DNA of 64,000 nucleotides from an uncultured Campylobacter sp. (GCF_937981295.1 NZ_CALJPC010000088.1:11675-75674), one strand, 5' to 3'. Positions 43,419 to 53,174 are shown, counted from the first letter of the stretch. Notes: generated by a model from the sequence alone, not told the origin. Program-made: numbers and translations.

Positions 43419-43539
43419 TTTTAATCCTTTGCTTAAAAATTTATTGCAGAGTATATAAAATTTTTCTTTTCAGAAATATTAAATTTTCGTTAAATTTTTA
43501 TAAATGTTAAATCTTTAAGTGAATTCTTAAAATTTAATG

Positions 43540-43545
43540 TATAAT
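43540..43545 (+). promoter_or_regulatory. -10 element of the MFS gene at 43575
   Basis: ATGTATAATCTC: an extended -10 (TG-N-TATAAT-like, TGTATAAT) 29 bases before the TTG start. Confidence 0.55.
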
Positions 43546-43574
43546 CTCAAATCAAAATTTCAAAAGGCGGCGCG

Positions 43575-44807
43575 TTGAAAAATCCCTTCCTATCGCTTAA
43601 ATACTCAAATTTTAGAATTTATTGGATCGGGATGAACCTCTCGCTGATCGGCTCTTGGATGCAAAGCGTCGCGCTACCGTGGCTAGTGCTAAGCATCACC
43701 GCAGACGCTTTTAAGGTCAGCCTCGTAGCTGCGGCGAGGTTCTTGCCCGCGCTACTTTTCACGCCGTTTTCCGGTGTACTGCTCGATAAGTTTAATCGCA
43801 AAAAGATCCTTTTGCTCGCTCAAATAGGCATGGCAGTGACCGCCTCAATTTTCGCGGTTATGAGCTTTTGCGAGCTATATTCTTTCGGCAAAATTTTATT
43901 TTGCGCTTTTGCAAGTGGCATCTTTACCAGCATGGACGCCCCGAGCCGTCAGTCGATGGTAAAAGACCTCATCGACTCGCCCCGCGATCTAGCCAACGCC
44001 ATAGCGTTAAATTCTATGTCCTTCAACGTCGCTCGTATTGCAGGACCCGCACTTGCGGGGATCGTGATGGCGCTGTGGGGCGTGGGCTTTTGCTTTTTAT
44101 TCAATGCACTTAGCTTTTTAGGCATCATCGTTTCGCTGTTTTTCATAAAAATTCCGCCATCCGTTACTACGCTATCTAGCAGAAGCGGAGGCGTTTTTGC
44201 CTCGATCGGTGCTGGAATTTCGTATGTATCGCACAAAAAAACTCTAAGCGAGCTAATGATAATAGTGCTTATCGTAGCGACGCTGGTGCCAAATTACAAC
44301 GTAACAATCTCGGCGCTTGTTAAGCTTAGCCTAGATGCGGATGAGCGAAGCTTTGGATATTTGATGTCGGCTCTGGGCGTGGGAGCCTTTTGCGGCGCGC
44401 TTTTCGTAGCAGTTTTTGATAAACTTGGCATCCGCAAAATCAGATCGTGCGCGATCGCTATGGGGGTAAGCTTAGCTCTTACTGGGGCTGCGAATTCCTT
44501 CGCATGGGCTGCGGCAGGGCTTGCCGTAACTGGATTTCTTTTCGTAATCACAAACTCAAGCATTAACTCCACCGTGCAGATGCACGTAAGCAACGAATTT
44601 CGCGGACGCGTGCTTAGCTTATACGCGCTATTTTTAATAGGTAGTACGCCATTTGGAGCGCTCATATCGGGCTTTTTTACCGAGCTACTGGGCGCTCGCG
44701 TAGCCCTTGCGATCTGCGGCGCAATTAGCATTTTGCTACTGCTGGCGCTATTTTACGGCTTTAAAATACGGCGCAGGACGCATTTTATCTTTCGAGATAA
44801 AGTCTAA
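43575..44807 (+). CDS. MFS transporter, EntS-like
   Basis: 410 residues, 12 TM helices, inner membrane. TTG start at 43575 with AAAAGGCGG upstream. N-terminal LKYSNFRIYWIGMNLSLIGSWMQSVALPWLVL is typical of the MFS_3 (EntS/enterobactin exporter-like) group, and the loop 2-3 motif reads GVLLDKFNRKKILL. Substrate unknown. A TTTATCT-TTCG-AGATAAA hairpin lies in the last codons. Confidence 0.85.
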   Translation: MKNPFLSLKYSNFRIYWIGMNLSLIGSWMQSVALPWLVLSITADAFKVSLVAAARFLPALLFTPFSGVLLDKFNRKKILLLAQIGMAVTASIFAVMSFCELYSFGKILFCAFASGIFTSMDAPSRQSMVKDLIDSPRDLANAIALNSMSFNVARIAGPALAGIVMALWGVGFCFLFNALSFLGIIVSLFFIKIPPSVTTLSSRSGGVFASIGAGISYVSHKKTLSELMIIVLIVATLVPNYNVTISALVKLSLDADERSFGYLMSALGVGAFCGALFVAVFDKLGIRKIRSCAIAMGVSLALTGAANSFAWAAAGLAVTGFLFVITNSSINSTVQMHVSNEFRGRVLSLYALFLIGSTPFGALISGFFTELLGARVALAICGAISILLLLALFYGFKIRRRTHFIFRDKV

Positions 44808-44892
44808 GCCAAAAGCTGCATTATCAAAATTAACCTTATTTTTACGATGAAGCCTTAGAATTCCTACCGAAATTTAAAGGTAAGGAGTTTTT

Positions 44893-47157
44893 ATGAATAG
44901 ACGAAATTTCTTAAAAAGCACCGCCGCGATCGGCACGCTAGCGACACTAAATCTAAATTTAAACGCTAGCGCGGTCACCGGCGGGACGGAAAAGAAAGTC
45001 GCCAGCGTCTGCGAGATGTGCTCCTCGCGCTGTCCTATCGAGGTGACCGTCAAAGACGGCCGCGGCGCTTTAATCGAGGGCAACCACAGGTTTGCAAACA
45101 AAACCTCCGTCTGCGCTCGCGGCGGAGCGGGCATCAATCAGCTCTACGACGATCAAAGACTCATTAAGCCGCTCATTCGCGTAGGCGAGCGCGGCGAGGG
45201 CAAATTTAAAGAGGCGAGCTGGGACGAGGCGCTTAAAATTTGCGCGCAGAGGCTAGACGAGATTTCGCAAAAATACGGCCCGCAAAGCGTAGTTTTTACC
45301 TCTAAAACGGGCGAGCACCACACTCAGATGATGAATTTCGCCTGTGCCTACGGTAGCCCGAACATCTACTCGCACTGGTCCTGTTGTCCGATCACCTACA
45401 ATATCGCCGTGCCGCATACCTTCGGCGCTAATATGCAAAGAGACTACGGTGACGCAAAATATATCGTAAATTTCGGCCACAATCTCTTTGAGGGCATCGA
45501 CATCTCAAAAACCAAAAAGCTTGCAAAAGCCGCAAGCAGAGAGGACGTAAAGCTTTTGGTTCTCGATCCGCGCTTTAGCGTCGTAGCTTCCAAAGCTGAC
45601 GAGTGGCTGCCGATAAAACCGGGAACCGACGCGGCGTTTTTGATGGCGCTAATCCACGTCTGGCTGCGCGATAACAAATACGACAAAAAATTTATCGAAC
45701 AATACGCCGTGGGGCTAGAGGAGCTAAAGCAGTCCGTTAAGGATACGACGCCGCTTTGGCAAGAGGGCATTACGGGGATCAAAGCGGACAAGATCGAGCG
45801 CATCGCAAATGAAATTTACGCTGCGGCTCCCGCAGTCGTAATCGATTGGGGTCATAAAACCACGACCGCCAAATCCGAATATATCCGCACGCGCGCCATC
45901 GCGATCGCAAACGCGCTGATGGGAAACGTCGAGAAAAAGGGCGGAATTTACTTTTCTAAAGACTCTAAAACCTTCAACACGCTTTGCAAAGAGGATCTAT
46001 TCCCTACCATCTCAAACCCGGATAAAAATTTTAAAATTCCAAAGACCGCGCGTATCGACGGCTGCGGCGAAGAAGGTAGCGAAAATTTCTTCGTGCCGCG
46101 CAAACACGGTGTTTTGATGCAGATCGCGCCTACGATTTTAAGCGAAAAACCGTATCCTGTAAAAGGCTGGGTCAGCACGCGCTTTAACCACCTCATCAAC
46201 GTTGCGGGCGTGGATAAGAGCGTAGAGGCGATCAAAAAGCTAGACTTCGTGCTCGCAATCGACGTGTATATGAGCGACTTCGCGTGCCTAGCCGACGTGA
46301 TCTTGCCCGAATCCACCTATTTGGAGCGCGACGAGTCGATTCAAAACAAAGGCGGCACCGCGCCTGGATTTGTGATGCGAAACAAAGCCGTTGAGCCGGT
46401 GGGCGATACGAAGTGCGGCTATGAAATTTTTAGAGAGCTTGCGAGGGTGATGAAGATCGATAAAGACTACACCTGGAACAACATCGACGAATACCGCATG
46501 CAGCAAGCCAAAGGTAACGCCGAGCTGATCGCAAATTTAATCAAAAACGGCTACGTAAGCTACAAGGTGCCGAAGCTATACTACCGAGAGCCGAAGCTCG
46601 TGGCTAAATTTATCGATAAATATCCTGCCGCGGCGGAGTTCGTGGACGAAAACGGCGAGATGAGCTCGCAGATGAAATTTAAAACCCCGAGCGGCAAGAT
46701 CGAGCTTTTCGCGCCGAAAGTGGAGGAGCTTTTCGCGGGATACGGCTGCTTAAACACCGAGGGTATGGACGTATTCGGCGGGCACAAATACTGCCTAATG
46801 ACCGGCAAGACCGCGCTTCATACCAACGGTCACACGCAAAATATCAAAATTTTAAACGATATGATGAGCGAATCGCCGGTTTGGATCAGCCCAGCTTCTG
46901 CAAAAGCGGAGGGGCTAAAGACTGGCGATATCGTGAAGCTTAAAAATAAATTCGGCGAGCAAAAAGCTAAAATTTTCGTCACGCAAGGCATCAGAGACGA
47001 CTGCCTGTTTTTATACCACGGCTTTGGGCACGTAAGCCCGGGGCTAAAGCGCACGAACGGCATAGGCACGAACCAAAGCGTCCTTCTCGATCCGGCTGCG
47101 GGTCCTGTGGTAAGCACGATGGTAACCAACGTCGGCGTCGATATAGTTAAAATTTGA
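44893..47157 (+). CDS. molybdopterin oxidoreductase, thiosulfate/polysulfide reductase catalytic subunit (PhsA/PsrA type)
   Basis: 754 residues. Twin-arginine leader MNRRNFLKSTAAIGTLATL directs folded export. A 4Fe-4S site (CEMCSSRCPIEV...CARGG) is followed by the molybdopterin domains and a C-terminal dinucleotide-binding domain with TNGHTQNIK and YHGFGHVSPG. With the following ferredoxin and NrfD genes it forms the A-B-C complex of PsrABC/PhsABC, a quinol-linked respiratory reductase in the periplasm. The precise electron acceptor (thiosulfate, polysulfide, or another sulfur or arsenic oxyanion) cannot be read from motifs. Confidence 0.9.
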   Translation: MNRRNFLKSTAAIGTLATLNLNLNASAVTGGTEKKVASVCEMCSSRCPIEVTVKDGRGALIEGNHRFANKTSVCARGGAGINQLYDDQRLIKPLIRVGERGEGKFKEASWDEALKICAQRLDEISQKYGPQSVVFTSKTGEHHTQMMNFACAYGSPNIYSHWSCCPITYNIAVPHTFGANMQRDYGDAKYIVNFGHNLFEGIDISKTKKLAKAASREDVKLLVLDPRFSVVASKADEWLPIKPGTDAAFLMALIHVWLRDNKYDKKFIEQYAVGLEELKQSVKDTTPLWQEGITGIKADKIERIANEIYAAAPAVVIDWGHKTTTAKSEYIRTRAIAIANALMGNVEKKGGIYFSKDSKTFNTLCKEDLFPTISNPDKNFKIPKTARIDGCGEEGSENFFVPRKHGVLMQIAPTILSEKPYPVKGWVSTRFNHLINVAGVDKSVEAIKKLDFVLAIDVYMSDFACLADVILPESTYLERDESIQNKGGTAPGFVMRNKAVEPVGDTKCGYEIFRELARVMKIDKDYTWNNIDEYRMQQAKGNAELIANLIKNGYVSYKVPKLYYREPKLVAKFIDKYPAAAEFVDENGEMSSQMKFKTPSGKIELFAPKVEELFAGYGCLNTEGMDVFGGHKYCLMTGKTALHTNGHTQNIKILNDMMSESPVWISPASAKAEGLKTGDIVKLKNKFGEQKAKIFVTQGIRDDCLFLYHGFGHVSPGLKRTNGIGTNQSVLLDPAAGPVVSTMVTNVGVDIVKI

Positions 47158-47168
47158 AAGGGGCGGTT

Positions 47169-47735
47169 ATGAAAAAACTCATAATGATTCACGACGAAAA
47201 TTTATGTATAGGTTGCCAAGCCTGTTCGGTTGCGTGCAGGAACGAAAACGGCGTGCCTAGCGGCGTTTATAGGCTGCAAGTGCACGGCAAAACAAGCGGC
47301 GTTTTTCCAAATTTAAAGCTAGATTATTCGCGCGCCAGCTGCGTTATGTGCGAGGATAGCCCCTGCGTGGATGTCTGCCCTACGGGAGCGAGCTTTAAAA
47401 CCAAAGACGGCGTAACGCTCATAGACGAGAGGCTTTGCGTCAGCTGCAAATACTGCATCCTGGCCTGTCCTTACGACGCTAGATTTGTCGATCCTATCAC
47501 GCACGCTATCGGCAAATGCACCTTTTGCTACACTAACCGCACTAGCAAAGGCTTACAGCCCGCCTGCGTAAGCGTGTGCCCAACAGATGCTTTAACTTTC
47601 GGCGACGTAAATGACGTAAATTCCGAGGTAAGCAAGCTGCTAGCCAAAACAAGCGTAGAATATCCAAAAGCATATCTAAACACCAAGCCGCGTCTAGCGA
47701 ATATCAAAAACAAAAAAGGAGGACGCTATGAATAA
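47169..47735 (+). CDS. four-cluster ferredoxin subunit (PhsB/PsrB/NrfC type)
   Basis: 188 residues from ATG 47169 (AAAGGGGCGG upstream). Four Cys clusters are visible: CIGCQACSVAC, CVMCEDSPCVDVC, CVSCKYCILAC and CTFC...CVSVC. It passes electrons between the NrfD membrane subunit and the molybdenum subunit. There is no signal peptide, so it is presumably exported with the Tat substrate. Overlaps the nrfD-like gene by eight bases. Confidence 0.92.
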   Translation: MKKLIMIHDENLCIGCQACSVACRNENGVPSGVYRLQVHGKTSGVFPNLKLDYSRASCVMCEDSPCVDVCPTGASFKTKDGVTLIDERLCVSCKYCILACPYDARFVDPITHAIGKCTFCYTNRTSKGLQPACVSVCPTDALTFGDVNDVNSEVSKLLAKTSVEYPKAYLNTKPRLANIKNKKGGRYE

Positions 47736-48699
47736 TATGTGGGGCGATATGAGCCAATACTCTGAAATTTACTGGCCTTGGCCGATTGCGATTTATCTAT
47801 TTTTGGCGGGTCTTAGCGCGGGGGCGACGATGGTGGCGCTTTTGGTTAAATGGAACCGCCACGAAAGTGAGCAAAATTCCATCTGGGATGCGATGATTAG
47901 AGCGGGTGCGATCACGGCGCCGATCACGATCTGCGCGGGGCTTTTGCTTTTGATCTTTGATCTTGGCAAGCCGCTTAGCTTTTATCTTTTGCTGATCAAA
48001 TTTAACTTCGGCTCTGTAATGAGCCTCGGTGTGGCGGTTCTTTTAATCTACGTGCCGCTTAGCTTTGTATTTGCGCTGTGCGTCTTCGGCGAGGAAATTT
48101 GCAAATTTAAACTACTTGCGTTCCTGCGACCTATCGTAAATTTACTAAGCTCGTTTGCCAAAGCATCCAAACTATTCGAGCGGGTTTTATTTATCCTTGC
48201 TCTTTGCGTGGGCGCATATACGGGCTTTTTACTAAGCGCGGTGATGAAAATTCCGCTTTGGAATACTCCGGTGCTGCCGATTTTATTTTTGCTATCCGGC
48301 TTTTCCAGCGGCATCGCGGCGAGCATTTTAGTGGGACTTCTGTTTTTTAAAGGCTCGTTAAACAAAGATAGCATAAAATACCTTTTGGTGCTTGATCTGC
48401 GCGCGATACTCTTTGAGATCCCGCTTTTATTCATTCTATTTGTCGGGATGTATTTCGAGGGCGGCACGAGCGCGCTTGCGGCACAGCAGGCTTTGACGCA
48501 CGAGGTTTACGGTAAAATTTTCTGGATCGGCGTTTTAGGCACGGGGCTCATCGCTCCGATCATCATCGCCTTTACGGCGCTGAAAAACCACGCCTACAAG
48601 CCTGCGTTTATAGTTTTAAATTCTTTCGTCGTGCTTTGCGGCGTCATTCTGCTTCGCTACTACATCGTATATGCGGGGCAAATTTGCACGGGAGCGTAG
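47728..48699 (+). CDS. NrfD-family membrane anchor (PsrC-like)
   Basis: 323 residues, 8-9 TM helices. Motifs WPWPIAIYLFLAGLSAGATM near the start and LLIFDLGKPLSFY near 74 are hallmarks of NrfD/PsrC quinol dehydrogenases. It completes the three-gene respiratory complex. GGAGG ribosome binding site. Confidence 0.92.
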   Translation: MNNMWGDMSQYSEIYWPWPIAIYLFLAGLSAGATMVALLVKWNRHESEQNSIWDAMIRAGAITAPITICAGLLLLIFDLGKPLSFYLLLIKFNFGSVMSLGVAVLLIYVPLSFVFALCVFGEEICKFKLLAFLRPIVNLLSSFAKASKLFERVLFILALCVGAYTGFLLSAVMKIPLWNTPVLPILFLLSGFSSGIAASILVGLLFFKGSLNKDSIKYLLVLDLRAILFEIPLLFILFVGMYFEGGTSALAAQQALTHEVYGKIFWIGVLGTGLIAPIIIAFTALKNHAYKPAFIVLNSFVVLCGVILLRYYIVYAGQICTGA

Positions 48700-48709
48700 T
48701 TTCGCTCCC
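48690..48709 (+). terminator. hairpin over the end of the nrfD-like gene
   Basis: GGGAGCG (48690-48696) pairs with CGCTCCC (48703-48709) over a six-base loop containing the stop codon. There is no U-tract, so it may lower rather than stop read-through into the two-component genes, or protect the mRNA end. Confidence 0.5.
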
Positions 48710-48725
48710 GATTTAGGGAGTGAGT

Positions 48726-49379
48726 TTGAAAATTTTACTTTTAGAGGACGATTTTGAATACAGAAGCAGCGTAAGCGAGTATCTGCAGGAGCTTGGCTAC
48801 GAGGTGGACGAATGCGAAAGCGGCGACGCGGCCTGTGATAAGATCGCCGCAAATACCTACCACTTGCTGATTTTAGACATCAAGGTGCCGGAGGTTTCGG
48901 GCGAAGAGGTGCTAAAATATGCGCGAAACCTCGGTCTTAACACCCCCGTGATGATGATGACCTCACTCGGCGACATTGACGATTTAAGTCAGTGCTACGA
49001 GCTTGGTTGCAACGAATATCTAAAAAAGCCCTTCCACCTAGCCGAGCTTAAATTTAGAGTAAGCGAGCTGATGCGAAAGTATTTCGGCGACGAAAAGGGC
49101 GCCGTCAAGATCGCGGATAAATTTCACTACTTCGCAAATTTAAAAATTTTAAAGCGCGCGGACGAAGAGATATCGCTAAGCGCCAAAGAGATTAAAATCA
49201 TAGAATTTCTGCTCGCCAATATCAAAAGATTCGTAAGCGTCGATGAACTCATCGCCGACGTATGGGACGGCGAAGCGGGCAGCGTCGATGTGCGCGTGCA
49301 TATCAGCAACCTCCGCGCCAAAACGAGCAACGACTTCATCCTCTCCAGCCGCGGACTCGGATATAAGATCAATGCTTAA
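48726..49379 (+). CDS. OmpR-family response regulator
   Basis: 217 residues from TTG 48726 with GGGAG upstream; GTG 48720 overlaps that site and is less likely. Receiver domain: LLLEDD, the phospho-acceptor Asp in LLILDIKVPE, MMTS and the KKPF lysine. The winged-helix output domain ends with VDVRVHISNLRAK and GLGYKI. It lies 26 bp after the NrfD gene, so it may control the reductase operon (inference). The partner kinase overlaps it by eight bases. Confidence 0.88.
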   Translation: MKILLLEDDFEYRSSVSEYLQELGYEVDECESGDAACDKIAANTYHLLILDIKVPEVSGEEVLKYARNLGLNTPVMMMTSLGDIDDLSQCYELGCNEYLKKPFHLAELKFRVSELMRKYFGDEKGAVKIADKFHYFANLKILKRADEEISLSAKEIKIIEFLLANIKRFVSVDELIADVWDGEAGSVDVRVHISNLRAKTSNDFILSSRGLGYKINA

Positions 49380-50489
49380 AGGGTTTAAATTTACGCTTTT
49401 TAGCGCGATTTTCATCATCGGCGCCTTTATAAGCGAGAGCCTTTATATCATCTATTTAAATTCCAAAATCGAGGAGAGCGCCGATGTCGCCGAGCTGATA
49501 CAAAAAAGCAGCGAAGCCCTAGCCGGCGCGGATCTGAATCTAAAAGACGAGCTAATCTACGACTACGCGATCCTAAACGCAAACGGCGAAATTTTAAGAT
49601 CAAACTTAAGCGTCCAGCCGCCCGATTTTGCATTTATTACGCTGAAATTCGGCGGGCGGGTATTTTTTAAGCGCCACTTTCTGCATGAGGGCAAGCTGTA
49701 TTTTTTCGTCATCTCAAAAAAGATAAGCTACGCAAAGATAGAATTTATCGCGATCTCTACGATCTTTATCACGATTTTCGTAGCGCTCATCATCGCGCTG
49801 TTTAACTACAAAATCATAAAAAATTTCTACGCGCAGCAAAGCAACCTCATCAAGGCGTTTTTCAACGACGCGATGCATGAGCTAAAGACCCCTCTGGGCG
49901 TCGCACTCATTAATACCGAGATGCTTGGGCTGCGCGACAAACACACTGCGCGTATCAAATCCGCACTCAAGCAGATGGTAATTACTTACGAGGACGTGGA
50001 GTACTTCATCAAAAGCGGCAAGATGAGCTTAAAGAGCCGCCGCATCAATATGAGCGAGTTTTTGGGCGCTAGGATAAATTTCATCTATCTGGTCGCAAAA
50101 AGCAAAAACATAAGCCTACAATCGCGAATAGCGCCCGACGTGAGCATTTTTATGGACGAGACCTCGCTTATGCGCCTCATCGATAACACCCTAAGCAACG
50201 CCATAAAATACTCGCGCCCCGGCGGCAAGATCATCATCGGGCTGGAAAAAGGGGTGAGCATAGCGGTCTTTAGCGTGCAGGATTCGGCATCGGCATAAAG
50301 GATACGAGCGCGATCTGGGATAGATACTCGCGCGAAAACGCGGCTCTTGGCGGATTCGGCCTCGGGTTAAACATAATCGATAAAATTTGCAAGCGCTACG
50401 GCATCGCAAAAAGCGTCAGCTCGAAGCTCGGCGAGGGCAGCACCTTTTGCTACAAAATCCCGCTGTTTAAGCAGAAACTTTTGGATTAA
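49372..50489 (+). pseudogene. sensor histidine kinase with a frameshift in the ATP-binding domain
   Basis: ATG 49372 lies within the regulator's last codons. Two TM helices flank a ~110-residue periplasmic sensor. The H box AMHELKTPLGVAL (His near residue 175) and N box DNTLSNAIKYSRPGG are intact. The frame then breaks near 50278-50285: SVQDSASA-stop, while the -1 frame continues GFGIGIKDTSAIWDRYS and GGFGLGLNIIDKI to TAA 50489. The G1 box (DxGxG) is destroyed, consistent with a small deletion (1 bp net, perhaps 7). Without re-framing the kinase would lack ATP binding. No homopolymer marks it as phase-variable. Confidence 0.8.
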
Positions 50490-50582
50490 AACGGGCGCGC
50501 TAAATTTAGACGCAAATTTTAAAATTTAGAAGTAGAATTCGCGCGGCTAGGGCTTTTTAAAATTTTGTTTTAGCGTGGCCTT

Positions 50583-51350
50583 TCAGCCACCTTTTGCTTC
50601 TCTGCTGCGTAAATAATATTTTTCCAATGGATAATTTAGATTTCCGCAGTTGTCAAATTCCGTACCCTCTTTTTTTGTATCAAATAATATTACTTTACTC
50701 CTATCTTCATAATATTTTTTAGTAATAACATCGATTTTTGCTCTATTATATAAGTATTCGCTGTGATTATAACGCAAGTAATTTTTATTAATTAGAACAA
50801 ATTTATCTAATAATAAATCGGCTATAACTGTTTTATCATCACCATCAATAAGCACTATCGGCCTATCAAATCCGAAACCTGCGCCATCTGAAGATATTTT
50901 TAGATATTTTTTAGGATCGGTTTTTTTGGCTTTTAGCTCTTTTATGAGTATCTCCTCGGTCGTTTTCCCCTCTTTATAATACTTTTGCAATACCTCAAAC
51001 CAATTCGATAAATTTATATTTTCTAATTCATAATATGCGATTTCATATGAGCTACGCCAAGGACTACCATAATTATAAGCCCTATAATCATCGATCATTT
51101 GATCTAGTTTTAGATCATAATCCAAATACTGCCCTATCGCCCTTTTATACAGCTCCTCTTTCGGCAAAATTCTATCCTCTTTTAGGCAGTATCCTTGCTT
51201 GTATTTGTTGTAGTCAGGGAGGGAAACTATCGCAAAGCCTCGCGAAGTAGAGTAATCGGGGGTTGTGCGGATAAATACGGCGCAGAGTATCGCCGCCAGA
51301 AGTAGCACTCCAGCTAGCATTTTAAATTTAACGGATTTATAAAATTTCAT
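50583..51350 (-). CDS. membrane-anchored protein, tandem paralog A
   Basis: 255 residues. One N-terminal TM anchor (MLAGVLLLAAILCAVFI) then an extracytoplasmic domain. It shares TPDYSTSRGFA, YNKYKQGYCLKEDRILPKEE, and a C-terminal CGN and GG ending with its neighbour at 51399. Both have the same ribosome binding site region (AAAGGAGCGTCGGT before ATG). Function unknown; secreted, lineage-specific and duplicated. Confidence 0.7.
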   Translation of the reverse strand: MKFYKSVKFKMLAGVLLLAAILCAVFIRTTPDYSTSRGFAIVSLPDYNKYKQGYCLKEDRILPKEELYKRAIGQYLDYDLKLDQMIDDYRAYNYGSPWRSSYEIAYYELENINLSNWFEVLQKYYKEGKTTEEILIKELKAKKTDPKKYLKISSDGAGFGFDRPIVLIDGDDKTVIADLLLDKFVLINKNYLRYNHSEYLYNRAKIDVITKKYYEDRSKVILFDTKKEGTEFDNCGNLNYPLEKYYLRSREAKGG

Positions 51351-51398
51351 ACCGACGCTCCTTTTAAAATTTAAAATTTCAGTTGTTTACTCAGCTTT

Positions 51399-52223
51399 TC
51401 AGCCGCCTTTAAACAAATCCTCTCTTACCAAACGATCCGCTATTTCTTCGACATTGTTTTTATAAATTTTAAAATCGCTATTGCCGCATGTATCGATTTT
51501 TAAATAATAATTCTTTTCGCGCGATTCATTTTCTATGGTGTTGTCATAATATTGTTTTCCTTCTGACAAATCTTTTATGGTATCTCCTTCGTATATCGTA
51601 ATCGTGGCATATCTAAATTCAAAATTATCATACAATATAAAGCTTTTATCGAAGTATAAAATATACTCGCGCAAACCGCCGTATTCTACTATAGGCTCCT
51701 CAAAACCGGCTGATCTGCCATCTAAATTTATTTTTAACTTTTCTGCGATATTTACCGGCTTCATTTGAAATTTCTCGACAAAAATACTTCTATACGGCCA
51801 AGCGGCTTGATTTTTGCGTTTTTCTATATCGTATTCTTTAGACAGAACCTCTAACCAATCATCGTTATTAAATTTATCCGTCTCATAAAAACCTACTTTA
51901 ACGGCAGATTCTCTATTGCCGTAATTACAATTATCGAAGTGGTATACATAGTAGCATTTGTCAGTAACGACGGCTTGAAACAGCATGCGCCTATTTAAAA
52001 GATCTAAAATTCCGCGCTTAAATCGCTCCTCTTTAGGTAAAATTCTATCCTCTTTGAGGCAGTATCCTTGCTTGTATTTGTTGTAGCCAAAGATAGTAAC
52101 TAAAGCGAAGCCTCGCGAGGTGGAGTAGTCGGGGATTATGCGGATAAATACGGCACAAAGTATTATTATAAGAAGCAGCACGCCAGCTAGCGCTTTAAAT
52201 TTAAGAGATTTATAAAATTTCAT
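51399..52223 (-). CDS. membrane-anchored protein, tandem paralog B
   Basis: 274 residues from ATG 52223 (AAAGGAGCGTCGGT upstream); the in-frame codon at 52322 lies in the spacer. TM anchor ALAGVLLLIIILCAVFI, then the shared PDYSTSRGFALV and YCLKEDRILPKEE block. The middle diverges strongly from paralog A while the ends stay similar. The ~35 bp upstream of both starts are nearly identical, so the duplication includes the leader. Confidence 0.7.
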   Translation of the reverse strand: MKFYKSLKFKALAGVLLLIIILCAVFIRIIPDYSTSRGFALVTIFGYNKYKQGYCLKEDRILPKEERFKRGILDLLNRRMLFQAVVTDKCYYVYHFDNCNYGNRESAVKVGFYETDKFNNDDWLEVLSKEYDIEKRKNQAAWPYRSIFVEKFQMKPVNIAEKLKINLDGRSAGFEEPIVEYGGLREYILYFDKSFILYDNFEFRYATITIYEGDTIKDLSEGKQYYDNTIENESREKNYYLKIDTCGNSDFKIYKNNVEEIADRLVREDLFKGG

Positions 52224-52355
52224 ACCGACGCTCCTTTTAAAATTTAAAATTTCAGCGTAAATTTCCGCGATCTTGCGATTAAATTTAAAACGCTCGCTCG
52301 CCGCGCTGCCGCTACGAAACAAACAAGCGACAGGCGCCTAAATTTAATCCCGCCG

Positions 52356-53174
52356 CTAGCCTTCGCGGTGCAAAATTATATAGCCCAGCTTCGTGCCGTT
52401 TTCGTCCGAAAATGCTCGCACGTAAAAATAATGCCCGTCCTTTTTGATAAAACTCTGCGCCCTAAAATCAAGCGTCGCCAAAATCGACAAAACGTCGTAA
52501 TCCGGCGCGCTGTTTACGACGATAAAGTCCTTGATAACGCCTATTTTATCGTAGAAGCAGTCGGTCTCGAACCTCTTATCTACGAGGATAAAAATATCGT
52601 TTCCCATACGGTTGATCTGCGCGATGACGTGCTCGAAATCGAGCATTATCTCGGCGCTTCCGATAAATTTACCGTCGCTAAAAACCGGCGAAATTCCGCG
52701 CATAAAAACCCCGCACCGCCCCATCTCCACAAGCGCTTTGGGAAGCAAGCTCTGGCGGATCTGCAAAAGCGAATGGCGAAAGGAGCTCAGATCGTCGTTG
52801 TAAAATTCGTCGCTCCAGCTTCTGGCTAGACTTCTGATGTTTTGCGTGTGAAAATGTATCTTCACGCCCGTGTAGAAGGGCACCGCGCTTAAAATGTCTT
52901 TGTATTTTTTCGTCACGTCCATGCACTCGCCGTGTTTGCCGCTCTCAAAGCAGCGCACCACGTCGCTGTTTTGAGACAAAATCAGCGAGATCGCAAAGGC
53001 GTTTAGCTTCTCTTCGTCCACGATCTTTTCAAACAAGCTCGCGCTGAAATCGAACTGCTGCTTGATTTTTATCTCGTTTTCCTCGCTTTTAAAGCGCAGG
53101 TAAAATGCAAAGGTGGCGACGCAGCAAGCAAGCGCGAAAAGGCTTAGGTATTTTTTGGAGCGCGCGCCTATCAT
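52356..53174 (-). CDS. Cache-domain sensor lacking a signalling domain
   Basis: 272 residues. TM helix YLSLFALACCVATFAFYLRF, then a periplasmic double-Cache-like domain with VKIHFHTQNIRSLARSW, SSFRHSLL and RGISPVF, as in Campylobacterota chemoreceptors and sensor kinases. The protein stops after the Cache fold: no second TM, HAMP, MCP or kinase region, and nothing downstream supplies one. It may be a free-standing ligand-binding protein or a receptor remnant. Overlaps the HIT gene by four bases. Confidence 0.75.
   Translation of the reverse strand: MIGARSKKYLSLFALACCVATFAFYLRFKSEENEIKIKQQFDFSASLFEKIVDEEKLNAFAISLILSQNSDVVRCFESGKHGECMDVTKKYKDILSAVPFYTGVKIHFHTQNIRSLARSWSDEFYNDDLSSFRHSLLQIRQSLLPKALVEMGRCGVFMRGISPVFSDGKFIGSAEIMLDFEHVIAQINRMGNDIFILVDKRFETDCFYDKIGVIKDFIVVNSAPDYDVLSILATLDFRAQSFIKKDGHYFYVRAFSDENGTKLGYIILHREG

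Noticed and set aside
44784..44801. TTTATCT-TTCG-AGATAAA as a terminator of the MFS gene
   Set aside because: AT-rich stem inside the last codons with no U-tract; too weak to call.
52368..52829. 153-residue plus-strand frame
   Set aside because: Antisense to the Cache sensor gene; no ribosome binding site.
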